A DNA stretch of 19,967 nt from SVTX01 sp045542075 (GTDB lineage: Bacteria > Bacillota > Clostridia > Oscillospirales > CAG-272), in the NCBI GenBank assembly GCA_045542075.1, contig JAZQKI010000009.1:1-19967 (forward strand). Direction: 5' to 3'. Below the pieces are notes generated by a model. The model did no database searches, had not been told where the DNA came from, and saw only the letters and a program-made list of their open reading frames with translations. A program made the position numbers and the translations under genes. Positions within the stretch are counted from its first letter, which is position 1; each line of letters opens with the position of its first letter. Positions 1 to 6,995 of this stretch are shown one piece after another.

Positions 1-12
1 ACGATCCGACTT
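1..12 (+). other. Sequencing adapter remnant (MGI/BGI), 3' part
   Basis: These 12 bases (ACGATCCGACTT) are the last 12 bases of the DNBSEQ adapter whose preceding 30 bases end the window at 19967. They are not part of fusA: the EF-G reading frame matches its family up to the codon at 13-15 (Asp of the conserved Lys-Ala-Asp) and then runs into adapter. Adapter identity is from my knowledge of the published adapter sequence; the exact fit at both ends makes it very likely. Confidence 0.95.
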
Positions 13-1800
13 ATCGGCCTTTCTCATAGCCTCCTTGAAGGCCATGGACCCGGCGATCTTGAACGCCATCTCAGACGAGTCGACTTCGTGGTAAGAACCG
101 TCGTTCAGGGTGACCTTAACGTCAACGACGTTGTAGCCTGCCAGAACACCGGTCTGCATTGCGCCCTGGATACCGCTATCAACTGCGGGGATGTACTCCT
201 TAGGAATTGCACCGCCCACAACGGCGTTGATAAACTCGTAACCCTTACCGGGCTCGTTAGGCTCGAGGGTGATCTTAACGTGACCGTACTGACCGGAACC
301 ACCGGACTGTCTCTTGTACTTGCACTCATGGTCAACCTGCTTGCGGATAGTTTCCTTATAAGCAACCTGAGGCTTACCGATGTTTGCTTCTACCTTAAAC
401 TCACGGAGAAGTCTGTCAACGATGATCTCAAGGTGAAGCTCACCCATACCTGCGATGATCGTCTGACCTGTTTCGTCGTCAGTGTAGGTTCTGAATGTGG
501 GGTCTTCCTCTGCAAGCTTTGCGAGAGCGATACCCATCTTTTCCTGTCCTGCACGAGTCTTAGGCTCGATAGCAACACGGATAACGGGCTCGGGGAACTC
601 CATGGACTCAAGGATGATAGGAGCCTTTTCGTCACAGAAGGTGTCACCTGTTGTGGTGCACTTTGTTCCGACAACAGCTGCGATATCGCCGCTGTAGCAA
701 GCGTCTATTTCCTTACGGTCATTAGCGTGCATCTGGAGGATACGACCAAGTCTTTCTCTCTTACCTCTTGTGGAGTTAAGAACTGTATCACCTGCATTTA
801 CAACACCCGAATACACGCGGAAGAAGCAGAGCTTTCCAACGAACGGGTCTGTCATGATCTTGAATGCAAGAGCGGAGAAAGGTCCTTCGTCGCTTGCGGG
901 TCTTTCCTCTTCCTCTTCTGTTCTGGGGTTAACACCCTTGATTGCGGGAACGTCAAGAGGCGAGGGCATAAAGTCAACAATTGCATCGAGGAGCTTCTGA
1001 ACACCCTTGTTACGGTAGGATGTGCCGCAAACAACGGGAACGATAGCATTGTCGATGGTAGCCTTACGAAGAGCAACCTTGAGCTCGTCGACTGTGATCT
1101 CCTCGCCCTCGAGGTACTTCATCATAAGGTCGTCGTCGGTGGAGGCAATAGCCTCAACCATCTTGTCTCTCCATTCGTTTGCGAGGTCAATCATGTCCTC
1201 CGGAATGGGCTCAACGCGCATGTCCTTACCCATGTCATCATAGTAGATGTCTGCTTCCATGTTCATAAGGTCGACTATTCCGCGGAATGTCATATCCTTA
1301 CCTACGGGGAGCTGGATCGGAACTGCGTTTGCGCGAAGTCTTGAATGGATCATATCAACAACGCGGTAGAAATCAGCACCTGTGATGTCCATCTTGTTGA
1401 CATAGATCATACGGGGTACTCTATACTTATCAGCCTGTCTCCAAACAGTTTCAGACTGGGGCTCAACGCCTCCCTTTGCGCACATAACGGTAACGGAACC
1501 GTCAAGTACACGGAGAGAACGCTCAACCTCTACGGTAAAGTCAACGTGACCGGGGGTGTCAATGATATTGATACGGTTACCCTTCCAGAAGCACGTAGTT
1601 GCAGCGGAGGTAATTGTGATACCTCTCTCCTGCTCCTGCGCCATCCAGTCCATGGTTGCCGCACCCTCGTGAGTCTCACCGAGCTTGTGTGTCTTACCTG
1701 TGTAGAACAGAATACGCTCTGTGGTTGTTGTCTTACCTGCGTCGATATGAGCCATTATACCGATATTTCTTGTATTATCAAGCGAATATTCTCTAGGCAT
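13..1800 (-). CDS. fusA: Elongation factor G, 3'-truncated
   Basis: EF-G is the GTPase that drives ribosomal translocation and, with RRF, ribosome recycling in the cytoplasm. The start ATG at 1800 follows GAGGAG eight bases upstream and lies 18 bases after the rpsG stop. All G-domain motifs are present: P-loop AHIDAGKT (about residues 16-23), switch I RGITITSAA (about 59-67), DTPGH (about 81-85) and NKMD (135-138). About 596 genuine codons are present, through domains I-III into domain IV, ending in a stretch reading AFKEAMRKAD. EF-G is usually about 690-700 residues, so roughly 100 residues (end of domain IV and domain V) are missing. The cut is artificial, because the frame meets adapter bases 1-12. 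It is the third gene of the rpsL-rpsG-fusA operon; tuf often follows but would lie outside. Confidence 0.98.
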
Positions 1801-1818
1801 TTTGTGGTCTCCTCGATA

Positions 1819-2289
1819 TTAATATCTGTAATGAGCAAAAGCCTTGTTTGCTTCTGCCATCTTGTGTGTTTCTTCTCTCTTCTTGAACGCTCCGCCCATG
1901 CTGTTTCTTGCATCCATGATCTCTGCTGCAAGTCTTTCAGCCATGGTTCTTTCGCTTCTCTTTCTGGCATAACCGATGAGCCATCTGAGAGCGAGAGTCT
2001 GCTGACGTTCAGGTCTGACTTCCATAGGAACCTGGTATGTGGAACCACCTACACGGCGAGCCTTAACCTCGAGTGCGGGCTTGAGATTCTCAAGCGCTTC
2101 CTGGAAAATTTCAAGGGGATTCTGACCTACCTTAGCTTCAACGATAGAAAATGCGTCGTAAACTATGGTCTGTGCTACACCCTTTTTGCCATCATACATT
2201 ACGTTGTTGATAAGCTTTGTTACAAGCTTAGATCCGTACATAGGATCCGGCAATACGTCTCTTTTGGATATACGACCTCTTCTCGGCAC
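1819..2289 (-). CDS. rpsG: 30S ribosomal protein S7
   Basis: S7 nucleates assembly of the 30S head by binding the 3' major domain of 16S rRNA and lines the E site. I chose the GTG at 2289: it follows AAGGAGGG with seven intervening bases and gives PRRGRISKRDVLPDP, the family N-terminus, for a 156-residue protein, the standard bacterial length. The open frame extends upstream to about 2346, but those residues do not resemble S7. The basic beta-hairpin region (GSTYQVPMEVRPER) and the C-terminal GGAFKKREETHKMAEANKAFAHYRY are typical. It lies between rpsL and fusA. In E. coli, S7 represses str-operon translation through the rpsL-rpsG spacer; here that spacer is 164 bases, but I cannot show such a site. 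Confidence 0.98.
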   Translation of the reverse strand: MPRRGRISKRDVLPDPMYGSKLVTKLINNVMYDGKKGVAQTIVYDAFSIVEAKVGQNPLEIFQEALENLKPALEVKARRVGGSTYQVPMEVRPERQQTLALRWLIGYARKRSERTMAERLAAEIMDARNSMGGAFKKREETHKMAEANKAFAHYRY

Positions 2290-2441
2290 TGTACTTCCCT
2301 CCTTCATCAAAATTAAATAAATGAAATCATAGGTACTCAAAAGCAATACTTCTGTTTCGTGCGCTCTGTTACATAAACATTAAATTAGGATAACAAAGGA
2401 ACGATGTTTCTAAATTGCTTTATTATTTACCTTTAATAATT

Positions 2442-2460
2442 GAAGTAATGATATTACTTC
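2442..2460 (-). promoter_or_regulatory. Small hairpin overlapping the rpsL stop codon
   Basis: GAAGTAAT (2442-2449) and ATTACTTC (2453-2460) form a perfect 8-bp stem with a 3-base loop. It covers the rpsL stop codon (TAA at 2456-2454) and opens the 164-base rpsL-rpsG spacer. There is no U-tract, so it is not an intrinsic terminator. It could stabilise the 3' end or modulate rpsL-rpsG coupling; the function is inference. Confidence 0.4.
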
Positions 2461-2879
2461 TTTGCGGAACCCTTCGGTACCTTTGCGCCGTACTTGGAAC
2501 GGCTCTGCTTACGGTTTGCTACACCCTGTGCATCGAGTGTACCACGAATGATGTGATAACGTACACCAGGCAGGTCACGTACTCTTCCGCCTCTGATAAG
2601 AACTACAGAGTGCTCCTGAAGGTTGTGTCCGATACCGGGAATGTAAGTTGTCGCCTCAAGTCCGTTTGTGAGTCTTACTCTGGCGATCTTACGAAGCGCG
2701 GAGTTAGGCTTCTTAGGGCTTGTTGTGGAAACCTTTGTGCAAACGCCTCTCTTCTGAGGTGCATGCTGGTCAGTTGCTTTGTTAGTCAATGTGTTGAGGC
2801 CCTTCTGAAGTACGGGAGACTTTGACTTGTAGGTCTTGTCCGTACGGCCCTGTCTAACGAGCTGATTAAAGGTTGGCAT
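2454..2879 (-). CDS. rpsL: 30S ribosomal protein S12
   Basis: S12 sits at the decoding centre of the 30S subunit and tunes fidelity. The ATG at 2879 gives MPTFNQLVRQGR, the conserved N-terminus, and a 141-residue protein. It is preceded by AAGGAGG (12 bases upstream) and a second AAGGAG immediately before the ATG. The decoding loops are intact: SPKKPNSALRK (K56 matches E. coli K43) and GHNLQEHSVVLIRGGRVRDLPGVRYH. In the second loop the residue matching E. coli K88 is arginine (R101, codon CGT), a change that gives streptomycin resistance in E. coli and Mycobacterium tuberculosis. The frame stays open upstream; an in-frame ATG at 2984 with AAGGGG before it would add 35 residues, but these lack S12 similarity. 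First gene of the str operon, with its own promoter. Confidence 0.98.
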   Translation of the reverse strand: MPTFNQLVRQGRTDKTYKSKSPVLQKGLNTLTNKATDQHAPQKRGVCTKVSTTSPKKPNSALRKIARVRLTNGLEATTYIPGIGHNLQEHSVVLIRGGRVRDLPGVRYHIIRGTLDAQGVANRKQSRSKYGAKVPKGSAKK

Positions 2880-3017
2880 TCTCCTTGTTATCCTCCTTTT
2901 CTTTGGGATTTTAATGTTTATATTACAGACGCACAAAGTGCGATACTGCCAATATCTGACTGCATTGAGGCAAATTTTGGGCATAGTTGCCCCTTTATCA
3001 TCCAACACAATCGATTT
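2880..3017 (-). promoter_or_regulatory. Structured leader of the rpsL operon
   Basis: The transcript from the promoter at 3018-3046 has an untranslated leader of about 130 bases. It contains a hairpin GGGGCA-ACTA-TGCCC (about 2980-2992) that holds an ATG in frame with rpsL (2984-2982), a second hairpin CGCAC-TTT-GTGCG (2942-2930), and a short out-of-frame ORF of 27 codons (3001-2918). No known riboswitch or ribosomal-protein leader motif is recognisable to me. A role in rpsL regulation is inference. Confidence 0.4.
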
Positions 3018-3046
3018 ATTATAACACTTGTTTGTTTTTTTGTCAA
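3018..3046 (-). promoter_or_regulatory. Consensus sigma-A promoter for rpsL-rpsG-fusA
   Basis: On the minus strand, TTGACA (3046-3041) is separated by exactly 17 bases (3040-3024) from TATAAT (3023-3018). Both hexamers match the consensus perfectly. Transcription would start near 3011. With the hairpin after rpoC (3212-3245) this makes the str genes a separate unit from rpoBC. An 8-bp inverted repeat lies just upstream, at 3062-3085. Confidence 0.9.
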
Positions 3047-3061
3047 GTCGCATAAGGTTTA

Positions 3062-3085
3062 GTGCAAAATTTCTACGTTTTGCAC
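3062..3085. repeat. Inverted repeat upstream of the rpsL promoter
   Basis: GTGCAAAA (3062-3069) and TTTTGCAC (3078-3085) are perfect 8-base inverted arms around an 8-base spacer. They lie 15 bases upstream of the rpsL -35 box. The position fits a protein-binding site, or a weak transcript hairpin within the rpoC-rpsL spacer. I recognise no specific regulator. The remaining stretch from 3086 to 3211 is AT-rich and shows nothing else. Confidence 0.35.
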
Positions 3086-3211
3086 AAATGGAATTTTACG
3101 CGTATGAATTATTTTGTAGCATTTTACAAATTGTTTACAAAGTCACGCGCACTAAAACATCTCAATTTGCAGTTTATTCCCGAAATATGCCGAAGAACAT
3201 ACAGCAAAAGC

Positions 3212-3245
3212 AGATCATCCCTCGGCATACGCCGAGGGATGATCT
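3212..3245 (-). terminator. Hairpin terminator after rpoC
   Basis: Arms 3212-3226 and 3231-3245 are perfectly complementary: a 15-bp stem with a 4-base loop, GC-rich in its centre. It starts 16 bases after the rpoC stop. On the minus strand the stem is followed by GCTTTTGCTG, so the U-tract is short and broken. It may end rpoBC transcription only partly, or act as a 3' processing or stability element. Confidence 0.7.
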
Positions 3246-3260
3246 ATATTAGCAATCTGA

Positions 3261-6200
3261 TCAGACTGCCTGAGTTTCGGAAGTCTCACCCGCAAAGTAA
3301 TCCTTCTGTTCGTCGAGCTCAAGCTCGTGGAATGTCAAAGGATGTGTCTCGGGAGCGGGAGTCTGGGGCATATGTGCCTTTTCAACATCCACGTTATGAT
3401 AGCAGCTCATACCCGTACCTGCAGGAATAAGCTTACCGATAATAACGTTCTCCTTAAGTCCTCTGAGGTGGTCGATCTTACCCTTGATAGCCGCCTCGGT
3501 AAGAACCTTGGTAGTCTCCTGGAAGGATGCCGCCGAGAGGAAGGATTCGGTCTGAACAGCAGCCTTGGTGATACCGAGAAGAACAGGGCTGGAGGTTGCA
3601 AGCTTGAGACCTTCCTCGCCAGCTTCTATTCTTGCGGCAACCGCATTGTTTTCCTGCTCGAACTCGAGCACGTCAACAAACGCGCCGGTCAGCATATCTG
3701 TATCTCCGCCGTCCTCAACCTTTACCTTTCTGGTCATCTGACGGGCGATGATCTCAATATGCTTATCGTTTACGTTACAGGACTGAGAACGGTAAACCTT
3801 CTGTATTTCCTTGATAACGTACTCATAAACCGCATCAAGACCAAGTATTCTCATTATATCCGCGGGTGCCTTGCTTCCCTCGGTGAGAGCGTCTCCGACG
3901 TTTACGTGGTCGCCGTCGTTGACAGCGAGACGTACGCCGTAAGGAATGTTATACTTAATATATTCAGCAGTTGTGAACTCGCCGTCGGAGTCAACACGGA
4001 TAGAGAGGTCGTTCATACCCGCAACCTTACCGGGCTTGATCTCAACTGTACCGTTCTGCTCCGCCATGATAGCGACCTTCTTGGGCTGTCTTGCTTCAAA
4101 GAGCTCTTCAACTCTGGGAAGACCCTGGGTAATATCGCTTCCTGCGACACCGCCCGAGTGGAAGGTTCTCATCGTAAGCTGTGTACCGGGCTCACCGATA
4201 GACTGCGCCGCGATAATACCTACCGCCTCGCCTATCTGTACAGGCTTGCCGGACGCAAGGTCTGCACCGTAGCAATGAGCGCAGATACCGTGCTTTGCAT
4301 GACACTGAATAACTGTTCTTATATAAACCTGCTGGATTCCCGCGTCTACTATAGCACGAGCCATCTCGTCGGTGATCATTACGTCGTCCTCGACAATGAC
4401 CTCGCCCGTTTCGGGATGGATAACGGGGCCCATAGTATATCTGCCTATGATTCTGTCGCTCAAAGGCTCAAGCACGTTCTTTCCGTCAAGTATCTCGTTG
4501 ATCCATGCGCCCTTTGTGGTGTCGCACTTCTCTTCTCTGATAATTACCTCCTGAGATACGTCAACAAGACGTCTTGTAAGGTAACCCGAGTCTGCGGTAC
4601 GGAGAGCCGTATCGGACAGGGACTTACGCGAGGAACGCGCACCCATAAAGTACTCTGTGATATTAAGACCCTCACGGAAGTTGGACTTGATCGGGATCTC
4701 CATTGTCTTACCTGTTGCCGAGAACATAAGTCCACGCATACCTGCAAGCTGACGCATCTGTGTCATAGATCCACGGGCTCCGGAGTCCGCCATGATCTTG
4801 ATCGGGTTGTATGTTGAGAAGCTGTTTGTAAGAGCCTTTGTAACCTTGTCGGTAGTCTCGTTCCAGATTCTGACAACGGACGTATATCTTTCCTCCTCGG
4901 AAAGCTCACCGCGCATAAAGTGCTTTGTGACTGTGTCAACGTCCTTCTGCGCTGCCTCGAGATATCCCTTCTTTTCGGTAGGAATAGTCATATCGTAAAC
5001 CGAGATGGAGAAGGATGCTCTTGTGGAGTACTTGTAGCCCATAGCCTTGATCTCGTCAAGCATATTTGCGCAGACTGCGGCGCCGTGCTTCTTTATACAG
5101 TAGTCGATGATCTGACCGAGCTGCTTCTTCTTTACGACCTGATCGATCTCAAGTCTGAACATATCGTCCTCTGTCTCTCTCTTGATAAAGCCGAGGTCCT
5201 GAGGAATGGGTCTGTTGAATATAAGCTTACCGAGAGTCGTGACAATAGACTTGTACTTCTTCTGTCCGTTGATCTCTCTGCAAATTCTTACTTTGATTAC
5301 CGAGTGAAGCTGAATGATATGGTTTTCATACGCCATTACAGCCTCGTCGAAGTCCTTGAATGCCTTGATAAAGGTGATGTTTCCATTCTCGTCGTACTGC
5401 GCGGTGTTAAGCTCACCGGGCTTATCCATCGTAAGATAGTACGAGCCGAGGATCATATCCTGAGAAGGTATAGCAACCGCACGGCCGTCCATGGGCTTGA
5501 GCAGGTTGTTAGCCGAAAGCATAAGGAATCTCGCCTCTGCCTGAGCCTCTGCTGAAAGCGGTACGTGGACAGGCATCTGGTCTCCGTCAAAGTCCGCGTT
5601 GAACGCGGTACATACGAGAGGATGGAGCTTGATAGCTCTTCCCTCTACAAGTACAGGCTCGAATGCCTGAATGGAAAGACGGTGAAGCGTAGGAGCACGG
5701 TTAAGAAGCACGGGGTGCTCCTTGATCACGTTCTCAAGCGCGTCCCAAACGTCGGGATGGATCCTTTCGATCTTCTTCTGCGCGTCCTTGACGTTTGTAG
5801 CCTTACCCATCTCGCAAAGTCTCTTGACTACGAAGGGCTTGAAGAGCTCAAGCGCCATTTCTCTGGGAAGTCCGCACTGATAGATCTTAAGCTGAGGACC
5901 TACGACGATAACCGAACGTCCCGAATAGTCAACACGCTTTCCGAGAAGGTTCTGACGGAATCGTCCCTGCTTACCGCGAAGAAGCTCGGAGAGAGACTTG
6001 AGTGCGCGGTTGGAGGGTCCTGTTACAGGCTTGCCTCTGCGGCCGTTGTCGATAAGCGCGTCAACTGCCTCCTGAAGCATTCTCTTTTCGTTTCTGATAA
6101 CTATCTCGGGAGTCTTGATCTCAAGAAGCTTCTTGAGACGGTTATTTCTGCTGATGACTCTGCGGTAAAGCTCGTTTATGTCACTTGCCGCAAATCTGCC

Positions 6201-6941
6201 TCCGTCCAGCTGTACCATAGGTCTTATGTCAGCGGGAAGCACGGGAAGCACGTCAAGTATCATCCACTCAAGCTTGTTGCCTGACTTTCTGAACGCCTCG
6301 ACTACCTCGAGTCTCTTTATCATTTTTGCTTTTTTCTGACCTGTTGCATACTTCAAGCCTTCCTTAAGCTCGACGGAAAGCGACGCTACGTCGATCTGGG
6401 AAAGAAGCTCCTTGATCGCAACCGCACCCATTCCCACACGGAATTCGTTCTCGTACATCGCGCGGTATTCGTTATACTGCGCCTCGTTGAGCACTGTTCC
6501 TCTTACAAGAGGTGTTGCGCCGGGATCAAGAACTACGTTCTCGCCGAAGTAAAGCACCTGCTCAAGCTGCTTGGGTGACATATCAAGCACGAGCGCCATA
6601 CGCGAAGGAATAGACTTGAGGTACCAGATGTGAGCTACGGGCGAGGCGAGCTCGATGTGTCCCATTCTCTCACGTCTTACCTTTTTGGTCGTAACGTCAA
6701 CTCCGCACTTTTCACACTTGTGAATCTCCTTGCTGGGACGGGAGTTCTTGTACTTTCCGCACATACATGCGCCGTCCTTGGTAGGACCAAAGATACGCTC
6801 GCAGAAAAGTCCTCCAACCTCCGCCTTCAGTGTGCGGTAGTTGATGGTTTCGGGCTTGGTGACCTCGCCGTAAGACCATTCTCTGATCATCTCGGGCGAA
6901 GCCAAGCCTATCTTTATAGATGAAAATTCATTACGTTCCAC
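3261..6941 (-). CDS. rpoC: RNA polymerase beta' subunit
   Basis: RpoC carries the polymerase catalytic magnesium site. The GTG start at 6941 has AGGAG eight bases upstream; the 1226-residue product has typical Firmicute length. Visible parts: N-terminal zinc site C59/C61/C76/C79; catalytic NADFDGDQM at 448-456 (three Asp: 450, 452, 454); RQLAGMRGLMF; the bridge helix around 766-800; second zinc site, with one Cys in REEKC and three in CHAKHGICAHC; and a trigger loop with QLTMRTFHSGG. Two oddities: the residue after the catalytic QM is proline (P457) where E. coli and B. subtilis have alanine, and the bridge-helix N-terminus reads FMGARSSRKSLSDTAL instead of FISTHGARKGLADTAL. It follows rpoB by 54 bases. 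Confidence 0.99.
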   Translation of the reverse strand: MERNEFSSIKIGLASPEMIREWSYGEVTKPETINYRTLKAEVGGLFCERIFGPTKDGACMCGKYKNSRPSKEIHKCEKCGVDVTTKKVRRERMGHIELASPVAHIWYLKSIPSRMALVLDMSPKQLEQVLYFGENVVLDPGATPLVRGTVLNEAQYNEYRAMYENEFRVGMGAVAIKELLSQIDVASLSVELKEGLKYATGQKKAKMIKRLEVVEAFRKSGNKLEWMILDVLPVLPADIRPMVQLDGGRFAASDINELYRRVISRNNRLKKLLEIKTPEIVIRNEKRMLQEAVDALIDNGRRGKPVTGPSNRALKSLSELLRGKQGRFRQNLLGKRVDYSGRSVIVVGPQLKIYQCGLPREMALELFKPFVVKRLCEMGKATNVKDAQKKIERIHPDVWDALENVIKEHPVLLNRAPTLHRLSIQAFEPVLVEGRAIKLHPLVCTAFNADFDGDQMPVHVPLSAEAQAEARFLMLSANNLLKPMDGRAVAIPSQDMILGSYYLTMDKPGELNTAQYDENGNITFIKAFKDFDEAVMAYENHIIQLHSVIKVRICREINGQKKYKSIVTTLGKLIFNRPIPQDLGFIKRETEDDMFRLEIDQVVKKKQLGQIIDYCIKKHGAAVCANMLDEIKAMGYKYSTRASFSISVYDMTIPTEKKGYLEAAQKDVDTVTKHFMRGELSEEERYTSVVRIWNETTDKVTKALTNSFSTYNPIKIMADSGARGSMTQMRQLAGMRGLMFSATGKTMEIPIKSNFREGLNITEYFMGARSSRKSLSDTALRTADSGYLTRRLVDVSQEVIIREEKCDTTKGAWINEILDGKNVLEPLSDRIIGRYTMGPVIHPETGEVIVEDDVMITDEMARAIVDAGIQQVYIRTVIQCHAKHGICAHCYGADLASGKPVQIGEAVGIIAAQSIGEPGTQLTMRTFHSGGVAGSDITQGLPRVEELFEARQPKKVAIMAEQNGTVEIKPGKVAGMNDLSIRVDSDGEFTTAEYIKYNIPYGVRLAVNDGDHVNVGDALTEGSKAPADIMRILGLDAVYEYVIKEIQKVYRSQSCNVNDKHIEIIARQMTRKVKVEDGGDTDMLTGAFVDVLEFEQENNAVAARIEAGEEGLKLATSSPVLLGITKAAVQTESFLSAASFQETTKVLTEAAIKGKIDHLRGLKENVIIGKLIPAGTGMSCYHNVDVEKAHMPQTPAPETHPLTFHELELDEQKDYFAGETSETQAV

Positions 6942-6995
6942 AGTTGTTCTCCTAACTGTTATAATTTATCAAGTTATTTGAAAGTTGTAAGCTTA

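Noticed and set aside
88..2316. Long plus-strand open frames opposite fusA and rpsG
   Set aside because: They lack ribosome binding sites and recognisable domains, and mirror strongly coding minus-strand genes with conserved motifs. The same applies to plus-strand frames at 3327-4817, 4920-6284 and 9627-10826 opposite rpoC and rpoB.
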